Origin: Ruminococcus sp.
Lineage (GTDB): Bacteria > Bacillota > Clostridia > Oscillospirales > Ruminococcaceae
Direction of reading: 5' to 3'
DNA: 36,937 bases
NCBI GenBank assembly: GCA_022641595.1
Contig: JALCDN010000010.1
Coordinates: 1 to 36,937 of the forward strand
Below are positions 17,304 to 27,181 of the stretch, in pieces. A program made the position numbers and the translations under genes. The first letter of the stretch is position 1. Every line of letters starts with the position of its first letter. The notes under the pieces are model-generated. The model ran no database searches and had not been told where the DNA came from. It worked only from the letters and a program-made list of their open reading frames with translations.

Positions 17304-18131
17304 TTATTCAGCCTTGTTGAGAGTGATAACGTTGTTATCAGCGGAAGTGAGGGTAAGAGTAGTGCCATCGAGCTTGTAGGTTGAAACTGAGTTGCCATCT
17401 GAAGTTGTGAGAAGGTGAGAGTTATCGTTGATGACTTCGATGGTACCGTTATCTGAAGCGTAAGTGCAGAGGTCATTCATAGAGAGATTAAGTTTTTCAC
17501 CGGCAATGTTCATTGTGATTGTTGTAGATTCAGGCATAGAACCAGCCATGCTTGTGTACATCTGACCGCCTGTGAGCTTATATTCGCCGTCCATGGAGGA
17601 CTTGTCAGACTTGCCGGTTCTTTCGATAACGAGGATATCGTTACCATCGGCAGTAGCTGAGATTTTAGAGCCGTCGAAAGTAGTTTCGCATTCTTTGCCC
17701 TGGAGCATAAGCTTGCCGTTTGAGAAATACATCATTGAAGAGTAGTCCATTTTAGCGCCAACTGAGCCGTCTTTAGTGAGAACGATAGTAGCACCGCCGA
17801 GGTCATCGGAAGTCCATGAACCGACGATAGATTTATCAATCTGACCTTTTTTAAGCGTAGTAAATTCAGTAGATACAGTAGCAGGCTCAGTTGAAGCCTG
17901 GTCTATAGTGCTGTCATTAGCGGCAACAGAAACGTCAGCTGTTGAAGAATCCTTATCTGAAGATTTACTTGAAGAATCCTTATCTGAAGACTTACTGTCG
18001 GAATTATCGGCAGATTCAGACGAAGAAGACTTGCTTGAAGAATCGTCCTTCTTCTTTGAATTGAGGTTGCAGGAAGCGAAGGAAACGGTAATAAGGGAGC
18101 AGACCAAAAGAGCAGCGATTAACTTTTTCAT
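17304..18131 (-). CDS. putative lipoprotein with Ser/Asp/Lys-rich spacer and lipocalin-like/DUF-type domain
   Basis: Lipobox VSFASC, SSDKDSSSKSSDKDSS repeat, SIVGSWTSDDLGGATIVLTKDGS. Confidence 0.7.
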   Translation of the reverse strand: MKKLIAALLVCSLITVSFASCNLNSKKKDDSSSKSSSSESADNSDSKSSDKDSSSKSSDKDSSTADVSVAANDSTIDQASTEPATVSTEFTTLKKGQIDKSIVGSWTSDDLGGATIVLTKDGSVGAKMDYSSMMYFSNGKLMLQGKECETTFDGSKISATADGNDILVIERTGKSDKSSMDGEYKLTGGQMYTSMAGSMPESTTITMNIAGEKLNLSMNDLCTYASDNGTIEVINDNSHLLTTSDGNSVSTYKLDGTTLTLTSADNNVITLNKAE

Positions 18132-18548
18132 TAAAAAACCTCCATAATCATAAATATGATTACAATCAAATATATGTTTACCTTATTATAATTTAAAGTA
18201 CAGATTAATTATACCACGTTTTTATGTTGTTTACAACAAGTGTAACTGATTATTAATAATCTTTAGATGATTTCCCATAAAAGCTTTAATAAGTTGCAAG
18301 TATTTGTTACAAATGCCGATAAATAGAGCAATTTGTTTAAAATTCGATTTTAAAAGAAATAAAGAGCCAAAATAAATTTTATTATAATAAAAAACGAAAT
18401 AAAACATTTTGTAATGAAAAAATTAACAAAAAGTTCAAAAACGCCTATTGCATTTAAAATTTAATTATGTTATAATGAATACAGATAAAAAGAAACATAA
18501 GGCAAAATACGCTTTGTTTCGACGATTTATGACGAAAGGAGTATAAAT

Positions 18549-18797
18549 ATGAACAAGGTTAAAAAACTTACAGTTATAATGACTGCTGCATTTACTTTTG
18601 CAATTGCTGCCTGTAATGAAAACAGTGAAATCTCACCTGAGAATGCAGAGCCTGTCAAGGATAATCGTTTAGCAATGAATACGGCTTTAAAGGAATTGAC
18701 TGACGATGCAGTGTACCTTACAAGTTGTGTTGAACAGGATACAGACGAAGATTATGATACTTATTACAATGAAATAGAAACACAAAAGGCGTGCTGA
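18549..18797 (+). CDS. small putative lipoprotein
   Basis: MNKVKKLTVIMTAAFTFAIAAC lipobox-like leader; aaaggag RBS upstream; TGA lies in the loop of the downstream terminator. Confidence 0.55.
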   Translation: MNKVKKLTVIMTAAFTFAIAACNENSEISPENAEPVKDNRLAMNTALKELTDDAVYLTSCVEQDTDEDYDTYYNEIETQKAC

Positions 18798-18810
18798 AAA
18801 GCACGCCTTT
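18785..18810. terminator. bidirectional terminator between small lipoprotein gene and dnaJ
   Basis: AAAGGCGTGC-TGAAAA-GCACGCCTTT. Confidence 0.85.
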
Positions 18811-18812
18811 AC

Positions 18813-19967
18813 TTATGAATTGAATTTCTCTTTTAGTCCCTTTAGTTTTTCAAAGAAAGATGGACGCTTTGCGTAATTGCTGTCTGAAAGTGATTCTTCA
18901 AATGATTTAAGTATGTCTTTTTGTTTCTTTGTAAGGCTGTTTGGAACTTCAACATTAATTTTAACGTACTGGTTACCACGTTCAGTTCGGTTCAGTTTCT
19001 GAACGCCCTTGCCTTTAAGTCTGAATACAGTGCCTGTCTGAGTACCTTCACTTATGTTATAGGTAACATTGCCGTCGATAGTAGGAACAGTAATTTCGTC
19101 ACCAAGAGCAGCCTGAGTGAATGTAACAGGGATTTCGCAGTGGATATCGTAGCCGTCACGAGTAAACAGTGGGTGAGGTCTGACAGAAATGGTAATATTC
19201 AGGTTACCTGCCGGGCCGCCATTTATGCCGCAGTCGCCCTGACCGTTGAGTCGTATAATCTGACCATCGGCGATACCTGCCGGAATGTCGAAGCTGACTG
19301 TTTTAACGGCTCTTGTTCTTCCTACGCCGTGGCATTTGCTGCAAGGGTTCTTGATAATTTTGCCTTTTCCGCCGCAGTGAGGGCAGGCTTTGGTTGAAGA
19401 AATAGCACCGAAAGGAGTACGCTGAGTAGTTTTAACTGTACCACGACCCTGACAGTCCGGGCAGACCTCAGCTGATGTACCTGAAGAAGCCCCGCTGCCT
19501 TTGCATTCGTCGCAGACAGCCATTCTGTTAATTTTCAGTTCAGTTTTTTTGCCGTTGCAGGCGTCCATGAAGCTAATAACGATATTTTCGGCTATATCCG
19601 CACCCTTTTTAGGAGCAGAAGCAGTAGAGCGACTGCCGCCGCCGAAACCGCCGCCGAAGCCGAAACCTCCGAAAATATTTTCAAGTATATCGCCCATATC
19701 GGTAAAGCCGCCGCTGAAGCCTTCTGCACCGAAGCCGGCGTCCATACCTTCGTGACCGAATTGGTCATATCTTGCACGTTTGTCGGCATTTGAGAGTACT
19801 TCATAAGCCTCATTGACTTCTTTGAATTTTTCTTCGCAGGTAGGGTCGTCCGGGTGTAAATCCGGGTGAAATTCTCTTGCTTTCTTTTTGAAAGCTTTTT
19901 TTATCTCGTCTTCCGAAGCACCTTTCTGTAATCCAAGCACCTCGTAATAATCTCTTTTATCAGCCAT
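18813..19967 (-). CDS. dnaJ: chaperone protein DnaJ
   Basis: J-domain with HPD (REFHPDLHPDD), G/F-rich region, four CxxCxGxG-type zinc motifs. Confidence 0.97.
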   Translation of the reverse strand: MADKRDYYEVLGLQKGASEDEIKKAFKKKAREFHPDLHPDDPTCEEKFKEVNEAYEVLSNADKRARYDQFGHEGMDAGFGAEGFSGGFTDMGDILENIFGGFGFGGGFGGGSRSTASAPKKGADIAENIVISFMDACNGKKTELKINRMAVCDECKGSGASSGTSAEVCPDCQGRGTVKTTQRTPFGAISSTKACPHCGGKGKIIKNPCSKCHGVGRTRAVKTVSFDIPAGIADGQIIRLNGQGDCGINGGPAGNLNITISVRPHPLFTRDGYDIHCEIPVTFTQAALGDEITVPTIDGNVTYNISEGTQTGTVFRLKGKGVQKLNRTERGNQYVKINVEVPNSLTKKQKDILKSFEESLSDSNYAKRPSFFEKLKGLKEKFNS

Positions 19968-20223
19968 AAAAGCTCCTAACTCCGCTGATTCTGTAATTTA
20001 GGGTATGTAAGCTGCTGTTGCAGTACAAGCGAAAATCAGAAGTTAAGCGGACCGTCTTTTCGGCAGACGGCAGACCTTGATTAAAATTCGGAGTTGTTCT
20101 CGCATAAGTGCCATTTGAGGAGAACAGGAAACAGACGTCCGAATAAAGGAAATAAAAGTCATCATAAAACACCATTAGGGCAGAATAATATCCGCCCTTT
20201 TGGTATTATATTTTAACTGGTGA

Positions 20224-22095
20224 TTATTTTGATTCAGTGTAGTCGGCATCAATAACGCCATCGTCATTGTCCTTGGTGTCAGAGCTGCCGCCCTGAGGCT
20301 GAGCGCCGCCCATGTTAGCGAACTGAGATGGGTCTATGCCGCCGCCATTGCCGTTAGGGTTAGCCTGCTTGTAGATTTTTTCCGAGAGACCGTAGAAAGC
20401 TTTTTGGAGAGCTTCGGTTTTAGCCTTGATGTCTTCAGAATCTTCGCTGTCCTTAACAGCCTTGAGGTCAGCACATTTAGCTTCGATGTCTGCTTTTTCT
20501 TCAGCGGAAACCTTGTCGCCAAATTCGCCGAGAGCCTTTTCGCACTGGAATACGAGGTTTTCTGCATCGTTCTTAGCGTCAACCTTTTCACGTTTTTTCT
20601 TATCTTCTTCAGCGAACTGTTCAGCTTCCTTGACAGCCTTGTCTATGTCGTCCTTGGACATATTTGTAGAAGCAGTGATAGAGATGTTCTGTTCCTTGCC
20701 GGTACCGAGGTCTTTAGCAGAAACGTGAACGATACCGTTTGCATCGATATCGAAAGTAACTTCGATCTGAGGAATACCTCTTGGAGCTGGAGCGATACCA
20801 TCGAGTCGGAAAGTACCGAGCTGCTTGTTATCTCTTGCGAACTCACGTTCACCCTGAAGAACGTTGATATCAACAGCAGGCTGGTTGTCGGCATAAGTTG
20901 AGAACACCTGAGATTTTTTAGTAGGGATAGTAGAGTTTCTCTCTATCATCTTTGTGCATATACCGCCGGCGGTTTCAATACCGAGTGAAAGTGGAGTAAC
21001 ATCGAGAAGAAGGAGACCGTTCTTAACTTCGCCGCCAAGAACACCGCCTTGATAAGCAGCACCGAGAGCAACGCATTCATCAGGGTTGATGCCCTTGAAA
21101 GGTTCCTTGCCGATAAGGCTCTTAACAGCGTCCTGAACAGCAGGAATTCTTGAAGAACCGCCGACCATGAGAACCTTGCTGAGCTCGCTTGTTTTAAGAC
21201 CGCTGTCCTCGAGAGCCTGACGAACCGGGCCCATAGTAGCCTGAACGAGGTCTGCTGTAAGTTCATTGAACTTAGCCTGAGTGAGGGTAAGATCGAGGTG
21301 CTTAGGACCTGAAGCGTCAACGGTAATAAATGGGATATTTATATTTGAAGTAGTAGTTGAAGAGAGTTCGATTTTAGATTTTTCAGCAGCATCTTTAAGT
21401 CTTTGCATAGCCATTTTGTCGCTTGAGAGGTCGATTCCGTCGCTCTTTTTGAATTCAGAAACGATCCAGTCTATGATACGCTGATCGAAGTCATCGCCGC
21501 CGAGGTGGTTATTGCCGGCAGTAGCGAGAACCTGTTGGATATCCTGACCCATTTCGATGATGGAGACATCGAAAGTACCGCCGCCGAGGTCATAAACCAT
21601 AACGGTCTGATCTTCTTCCTTGTCGATACCGTATGAAAGAGCAGCAGCAGTAGGCTCGTTGATAATTCTCTTTACAGTAAGACCTGCGATCTGACCGGCG
21701 TCTTTTGTAGCCTGTCTCTGGGAGTCTGTAAAGTAAGCCGGAACAGTGATAACAGCTTCAGTAACAGATTCGCCGAGGTAAGCTTCAGCGTCTGATTTAA
21801 GCTTCTGGAGAATCATAGCGGAGATTTCCTGGGGAGTATATTTTTTGCCGTCGATAGTAACTTTATAGTCTGAACCCATATGTCTCTTGATAGAAGAGAT
21901 AGTTTTTTCGTGGTTTGTGATAGCCTGTCTTTTAGCGACCTGACCTACGAGTCTGTCGCCGGTGTTAGTGAAAGCGACAACGGAAGGAGTAGTTCTTGCG
22001 CCTTCAGAGTTAGGGATAACAACAGCGTTACCGCCCTCCATAACAGCTACGCAAGAGTTAGTAGTACCAAGGTCAATACCAATAATTTTTCCCAT
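20224..22095 (-). CDS. dnaK: chaperone protein DnaK
   Basis: [22 protein letters not shown]...; start set at MGKIIG. Confidence 0.98.
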   Translation of the reverse strand: MGKIIGIDLGTTNSCVAVMEGGNAVVIPNSEGARTTPSVVAFTNTGDRLVGQVAKRQAITNHEKTISSIKRHMGSDYKVTIDGKKYTPQEISAMILQKLKSDAEAYLGESVTEAVITVPAYFTDSQRQATKDAGQIAGLTVKRIINEPTAAALSYGIDKEEDQTVMVYDLGGGTFDVSIIEMGQDIQQVLATAGNNHLGGDDFDQRIIDWIVSEFKKSDGIDLSSDKMAMQRLKDAAEKSKIELSSTTTSNINIPFITVDASGPKHLDLTLTQAKFNELTADLVQATMGPVRQALEDSGLKTSELSKVLMVGGSSRIPAVQDAVKSLIGKEPFKGINPDECVALGAAYQGGVLGGEVKNGLLLLDVTPLSLGIETAGGICTKMIERNSTIPTKKSQVFSTYADNQPAVDINVLQGEREFARDNKQLGTFRLDGIAPAPRGIPQIEVTFDIDANGIVHVSAKDLGTGKEQNISITASTNMSKDDIDKAVKEAEQFAEEDKKKREKVDAKNDAENLVFQCEKALGEFGDKVSAEEKADIEAKCADLKAVKDSEDSEDIKAKTEALQKAFYGLSEKIYKQANPNGNGGGIDPSQFANMGGAQPQGGSSDTKDNDDGVIDADYTESK

Positions 22096-22180
22096 AATAA
22101 TTACCTCCAAATAATTATAAAAGTTACAGATAAAGCGAATTAAATTAATTTATATGAATGGCACAAAGCCAAGAGTTTGT

Positions 22181-22768
22181 TTAGTTAGCAACAGCGACCA
22201 TAGCAGGACGGATAAGCTTATCGCCGAGCTTGTAGCCTTTTTGGTAGACCTGACATATTCTGTTTGAGGCGTAGTCCTCACTGTCAGTTTTGCTGACGGC
22301 GTTGTGAATCTGAGGGTTAAATTCAGAGCCGAGACCATCTACCTCCTTGACGTCGAGCTTATCGAGGATAGCTTTGAACTGATTAAAGATCATAGCCATA
22401 CCGTTTTTGTAGTTTTCGTCGGAGCAATCTGATTCGAGGGCTCTTTCGAAGCTGTCAATAACCGGCAGGATATTTTCGATACATTTCATAGTAGCGTGGT
22501 TGTAGGTTTCTGTTTTTTCCTTAGCGGTTCTTTTTCTGTAGTTATCGTATTCTGCGAAGAGGCGTCTGTAGTTATCGGAAGCCTCAGCGAGAGCATTTTC
22601 CATTTCGCTGATCTGAGCGGCGGTGTCATTGTATTCGCTGACAGCGTCTATTTCGTCTTTTTCGAGTTCAGAGATTTCGGCAGTATTGTCATCTGAAGAA
22701 TCATTTACAGAGAACTGAGCTTCATCTGTTGAGCCTACAGCGTCTGAAGGAACATCAATATTGTTCAT
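22181..22768 (-). CDS. grpE: nucleotide exchange factor GrpE
   Basis: DNYRKRTAKEKTETYNHA...VLPVIDSFERAL...YQKGYKLGDKLIRPAMVAV. Confidence 0.93.
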   Translation of the reverse strand: MNNIDVPSDAVGSTDEAQFSVNDSSDDNTAEISELEKDEIDAVSEYNDTAAQISEMENALAEASDNYRRLFAEYDNYRKRTAKEKTETYNHATMKCIENILPVIDSFERALESDCSDENYKNGMAMIFNQFKAILDKLDVKEVDGLGSEFNPQIHNAVSKTDSEDYASNRICQVYQKGYKLGDKLIRPAMVAVAN

Positions 22769-22792
22769 TGGTGGCGCACTCCTTTCTGAGAG

Positions 22793-23824
22793 TTAAGAAT
22801 CTGATGGTGGCAGTTCCTCGTCATCTGAGATAAGCGAGGTAAGTTTCTGCGTAAAGTATTCCACATAGGGGATAATTTTGCCGTAGTCCAGTCGCATAGG
22901 GCCTATAACGCCGAGAGAGCCGGCAGTTTTCTGACCTTTGCGGTATTTTGAGACGATCATGCTTGAGTTGCCGATAACGAAGCTGTCGTTTTCGGAGCCG
23001 AATTTGACTTGAATACCGCTGAAAGTATCGTCGAGCAGATCTGTAATACGGTTTTTATGTTCAATGAATCTTACGACCTCCATTTTGTCGAGTTCACCGC
23101 ATGAGAAGAGGTTTTCTTCGCCGCTTATAGTAAGCTCTTCGTGTCTGAGGTCGTCTGAGAGTTCATAGATACCTTTGATAAGTGGTGCGAGTGTTACCAT
23201 ATAAGCACCCATAGCGGCGACCATATTGTTAAGAACGTCTTCAGAGAGTTCTTCGATGGAGATACCGTGTAGATTTTCCTGAATATAGCGGGTAAAGAAG
23301 TTAAGCTGTTCGTTACTCAGTTCAAATTCGAGACGGCAGGTTTTGTTTTTGATGTTGCCGTTTGAAGTAATGAGGAGGATAACGTACATTCTTTTGCCGG
23401 TTGGGATAACTTCGACTTTAGAGATGACGGAAAATTTAGGAGCGGAGTTAGCAACAACGGCAGCGCATTGAGTAAGCTCAGCCAGAGTAGTAACAGCACT
23501 TTGAATAATAACGTCTTCAGTGAGGTTATCGTTATTATCGAGCATTTTGTCGAGGCGTTTTTTTTCGTCGTCTGGCAAAGACTGAACAGTCATAAGTTCG
23601 TCGATATAGAGCCTGTATCCTTTAAAAGTCGGGATTCTTCCTGCGGAGGTGTGAGGTTGTTCGAGGAAGCCGTTTTGTTCAAGGAAAGCCATATCGTTTC
23701 TGACGGTAGCGGCAGATACGTTAAGACCCGTAAGTGAGGCGACAGCCTTAGAACCGACAGGTTCACCGGTTTTAATATATTCGTCAACAATAGCAGCTAA
23801 AACCTTCAGCTTTCTTTCGTCCAC
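22793..23824 (-). CDS. hrcA: heat-inducible transcriptional repressor HrcA
   Basis: VDERKLKVLAAIVDEYIKTGEPVGSKAVAS...SAATVRNDMAFLEQNGFLEQPHTSAGRIPT; likely GTG start because the longer ORF runs into CIRCE. Confidence 0.94.
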   Translation of the reverse strand: MDERKLKVLAAIVDEYIKTGEPVGSKAVASLTGLNVSAATVRNDMAFLEQNGFLEQPHTSAGRIPTFKGYRLYIDELMTVQSLPDDEKKRLDKMLDNNDNLTEDVIIQSAVTTLAELTQCAAVVANSAPKFSVISKVEVIPTGKRMYVILLITSNGNIKNKTCRLEFELSNEQLNFFTRYIQENLHGISIEELSEDVLNNMVAAMGAYMVTLAPLIKGIYELSDDLRHEELTISGEENLFSCGELDKMEVVRFIEHKNRITDLLDDTFSGIQVKFGSENDSFVIGNSSMIVSKYRKGQKTAGSLGVIGPMRLDYGKIIPYVEYFTQKLTSLISDDEELPPSDS

Positions 23825-23847
23825 GTTATACACAACCTTTCCTGTTT

Positions 23848-23874
23848 TTAGCACTCTCACCTCTTGAGTGCTAA
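23848..23874. promoter_or_regulatory. CIRCE element
   Basis: TTAGCACTC-N9-GAGTGCTAA, perfect, just upstream of hrcA. Confidence 0.97.
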
Positions 23875-23980
23875 CTATAATTTAACACTATTATCCCCAA
23901 TTGTCAAGGGGTTTATACATTTTTGGATATTCTGACAATTTTTAGTACTCATCGAAGCAATTTTTAGCGATTTTACAAAG

Positions 23981-24529
23981 TCACAGCAGTGTAAAATCAC
24001 GTTCAAAGAGCTGAAAGCATAGCAATTGCAGTAGTTTTTGTTCGGGGACGTTTTCGAGGAGTTTTTTTCTGATAAAGAGTTTACTTTTCTGAGGATACCG
24101 AGGCATACCCAATTGAGAGAGAATAGCAGAGAGTTCATTTTTCCAAAGGAGTTCGAGTTGAAATTTGATTCTGAACATAGGGTTTTGCGAGTGAGGGCGG
24201 ACAAGCTCGACAAAATTCTGACCTTTAAGGCGATAAACGCAAAAAATTCCCCACCATTGCGGAACGTGACGAGCGGCACTGATTTTGTGGCGTTTTCCGA
24301 CGACAATGTAATTGAAATTGAAATACTTGTCATAATTTTTGATTTGTGAGGAAAGACGTGCATAGGAGTCAGCATCGCTTTTGATTTCAAAACCGCATAT
24401 ACCGATGTCTGTAACGGCAGCAATATCGGCTCTTGAAGTACCAATAGGAAGTTCTTCAAATGTACGGTGTTTGCCGAAATTTTCGTCAAGATAAGAAAAA
24501 AGTGCTTCACGGATATCAGGGTCAAGCAT
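23981..24529 (-). CDS. sce7726/MmcB-like protein, PD-(D/E)XK nuclease-like
   Basis: SRADIAAVTDIGICGFEIKSDADSYARLSSQIKNYDKYFNFNYIVVGKRH. Confidence 0.65.
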   Translation of the reverse strand: MLDPDIREALFSYLDENFGKHRTFEELPIGTSRADIAAVTDIGICGFEIKSDADSYARLSSQIKNYDKYFNFNYIVVGKRHKISAARHVPQWWGIFCVYRLKGQNFVELVRPHSQNPMFRIKFQLELLWKNELSAILSQLGMPRYPQKSKLFIRKKLLENVPEQKLLQLLCFQLFERDFTLL

Positions 24530-24776
24530 AGCATTGTCCTTTCAGATTCTGATTCATAGACTTCTTAAAGCATACTGAACAAGTATTGTCCAGCACTGCC
24601 TTCACTTAGTCAATAATCAGATTATACCACGTTTTTTCTCCAGAAACAAGAAAAAAATAAAGGGTATCTCTAAAGAACACTTCTAAAATAAATTTGCAGT
24701 GTTGCAAAAGCAACAGACAATAGAGGAGAATAATGGTAAAATTAATCAAAATAATAAATGTGGAAGTGTAAAACTT

Positions 24777-26567
24777 ATGAATATAACAAAAGATATCAGA
24801 TACATAGGAGTGAATGACCATAATATTGACTTGTTTGAGGGTCAGTATCATGTTCCAAACGGAATGTCATATAATTCATATGTGATACTTGACGAAAAAA
24901 TTGCTGTAATGGATACCGTAGACGCAAACTTTTCACACGAGTGGCTTGACAACCTTTCGGATACGCTTGAAGGCAGAAATCCCGATTACTTGATTGTACA
25001 GCATATGGAGCCTGACCACTCGGCAAATATAAAGAATTTTCTCAAAGTATACCCCGAAACAACTGTAGTTGCAAATGCAAAAACATTTACGATGATAGAT
25101 AACTTCTTCGGCGAAGGACTGTGCAGGAATAAACTGACCGTTGAAAACGGTGCAACTCTTAGTCTTGGCAGTCATACCCTGACATTCGTATTTGCGCCTA
25201 TGGTTCATTGGCCTGAGGTTATGGTTACATATGACAGCAAGGACAAGGTACTGTTTTCAGCAGACGGTTTCGGAAAATTCGGTGCTTTGGACATCAATGA
25301 GGACTGGACTGACGAAGCAGGAAGATATTATATCGGCATTGTAGGAAAGTATGGTACTCAGGTGCAAAATCTTCTGAAAGCCGCTTCCGCACTTGATATA
25401 GAAAAAATCTGTCCGCTTCACGGCCCTGTTCTTGACGAGAATCTTGGGTATTATCTTAATTTATATAATGTGTGGTCATCATACTCTGTAGAAACCGACG
25501 GAATCTGTATTGCATATACATCTGTTTACGGAAATACAAGAAAGGCAGTCGAACAGCTTGCAGAAAAGCTTAAAATGAAAGGCTGTCCTGAGGTAGTGGT
25601 TCACGACCTTGCACGCTGTGATATGTCAGAAGCAGTAAGTGATGCTTTCCGTTACGGAAAGCTGGTTCTTGCAACAACAACGTATAATGCAGAAATATTC
25701 CCGTTTATGCGTGAATTTATAACTCATCTTACAGAGCGTGGCTATAAAAACAGAACAGTCGGACTTATAGAAAATGGTTCGTGGGCACCTCTTGCTGCTA
25801 AAATTATGAAGGGAATGCTTGAAAACTGTAAGAATATAAGTTGGCTTGGTACAACTGTTACCATAAAATCGGCAATGACTTCCGAAAACAGCGAGAGCAT
25901 TACGAAAATTGCAGATGAACTTTGCAGTGAGTACGTTGCAAGGTCAGCTGATGCTGCCGACAAAAATGATCTGACGGCACTTTTCAGAATAGGCTACGGA
26001 CTTTACGTTGTAACCTCAAATGACGGCAGACAGGACAATGGACTTATAGTAAATACTGTAACTCAGGTATCTGACAATCCTAATATGATTGCGGTAAACA
26101 TTAATAAGGCAAACTATTCACATCATATTATAAAGCAGACGGGAATAATGAATGTAAACTGTCTTTCAACTGATGCACCGTTTGAAGTGTTTAAGAACTT
26201 TGGATTTCAGAGTGGCAGAAGTGCAAATAAATTTGAAAACTATAAGCCTGTATATTCCGATAACGGACTTGCAATTCTTCCGAAGTACATAAATGCCGCA
26301 TTTTCGCTTAAAGTTGAGAACTACGTTGACCTTGGAACACATGGAATGTTTATTTGTTCCGTAACCGAAGCTCGTGTTATGAATAATAAGGAAACAATGA
26401 CATATGACTATTATTACAAAAATGTAAAGCCACAGCCTGAAACAAAGGGCAAAAAAGGATATGTGTGCAAAATATGCGGATACGTCTATGAGGGAGACAC
26501 TCTTCCGGATGACTTTGTATGTCCGCTTTGCAAGCACGGTGCGGCAGATTTTGAACCGATTCAGTAA
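24777..26567 (+). CDS. multidomain flavodiiron protein (beta-lactamase-like diiron + flavodoxin + flavin reductase-like + rubredoxin)
   Basis: Diiron ligands HMEPDH, HWPE, SADGFG, PLHGP; flavodoxin SVYGNTRKA; flavin reductase-like GLYVVTS...; C-terminal rubredoxin YVCKICGYVYEGDTLPDDFVCPLCKHG. Start set at MNITKD. Confidence 0.9.
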   Translation: MNITKDIRYIGVNDHNIDLFEGQYHVPNGMSYNSYVILDEKIAVMDTVDANFSHEWLDNLSDTLEGRNPDYLIVQHMEPDHSANIKNFLKVYPETTVVANAKTFTMIDNFFGEGLCRNKLTVENGATLSLGSHTLTFVFAPMVHWPEVMVTYDSKDKVLFSADGFGKFGALDINEDWTDEAGRYYIGIVGKYGTQVQNLLKAASALDIEKICPLHGPVLDENLGYYLNLYNVWSSYSVETDGICIAYTSVYGNTRKAVEQLAEKLKMKGCPEVVVHDLARCDMSEAVSDAFRYGKLVLATTTYNAEIFPFMREFITHLTERGYKNRTVGLIENGSWAPLAAKIMKGMLENCKNISWLGTTVTIKSAMTSENSESITKIADELCSEYVARSADAADKNDLTALFRIGYGLYVVTSNDGRQDNGLIVNTVTQVSDNPNMIAVNINKANYSHHIIKQTGIMNVNCLSTDAPFEVFKNFGFQSGRSANKFENYKPVYSDNGLAILPKYINAAFSLKVENYVDLGTHGMFICSVTEARVMNNKETMTYDYYYKNVKPQPETKGKKGYVCKICGYVYEGDTLPDDFVCPLCKHGAADFEPIQ

Positions 26568-26654
26568 TGACAGGTCTCGTTCAGGTCACAATATGACAGA
26601 CAGTAACAACATTTTGTTGTTTACTATATAATAAAAACATCAGGAGGTATTTTT

Positions 26655-26807
26655 ATGAAGTATGTATGTCCTTGCGGTTACATTTATGACCCTGAGCTTG
26701 GCGATCCCGATGGCGGAATTGCACCCGGAACAAAATGGGAAGATATCCCCGATGACTGGGTTTGCCCTGTCTGCGGACTTGGTAAGGACGCATTTGAGCA
26801 GGAATAA
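26655..26807 (+). CDS. rubredoxin (50 aa)
   Basis: [50 protein letters not shown]; aggagg RBS. Below the size cutoff of the supplied ORF track. Confidence 0.93.
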   Translation: MKYVCPCGYIYDPELGDPDGGIAPGTKWEDIPDDWVCPVCGLGKDAFEQE

Positions 26808-26845
26808 TCAAGCAAAAATATCAGCCTTGAGAAAAATATGACAAT

Positions 26846-26877
26846 AAAGGGACTGTTGCAAATGCAGCAGCCCCTTA
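26846..26877 (+). terminator. putative terminator after rubredoxin
   Basis: AAGGGaCTGTTGC-AAAT-GCAGCAGCCCCTT. Confidence 0.6.
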
Positions 26878-26935
26878 ACTTTTATAACAAAAAATAAAAT
26901 ATATGGTATAGGAAATGGAAAAGCAGGCAAAATAA

Positions 26936-26961
26936 AAAAGTCCTTGTAAAAAACAAGGACT
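26936..26961 (-). terminator. terminator immediately downstream of the tRNA-Thr 3' half
   Basis: Minus strand AGTCCTTGT-TTTTT-ACAAGGACT followed by TTTTTTATTTTG. Confidence 0.8.
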
Positions 26962-27006
26962 GGAGCTGATAGCCGGATTCGAACCGGCGACCTGCTCATT
27001 ACGAAT
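26961..27006 (-). pseudogene. 3' half of tRNA-Thr(CGU): anticodon loop, variable loop, T-arm, acceptor 3' strand and CCA; putative attachment site
   Basis: Minus strand ATTCGTAATGAGCAGGTCGCCGGTTCGAATCCGGCTATCAGCTCCA. No matching 5' anticodon-stem strand (expected GCTCA, found CTGAA) and no TATCAGC complement for the 5' acceptor strand on the expected side. Confidence 0.85.
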
Positions 27007-27181
27007 TCAGACCAAAGGTTCTTGTAATGTGAGGCAAAGTGCTACAAATCCCGATATTATGCGCTTTTCCTGAAATAGCGTTTAATTATTCACCTTAGTT
27101 TTGAGTAATCAGAGGTAATAATAAGTGCCAAATAAGTACCACGTTTTTTTACTATTGTATTTCAGCACGAATTATTTATAC

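Noticed and set aside
18921-19397. Long plus-strand ORF opposite dnaJ
   Set aside because: Antisense to a conserved gene; no plausible domain.
20404-20901. Plus-strand ORFs opposite dnaK
   Set aside because: Antisense frames created by dnaK codon bias.
26961-27035. Intact tRNA-Thr gene
   Set aside because: Only the 3' half is present; 5' anticodon-stem strand, D-arm and 5' acceptor strand are missing.
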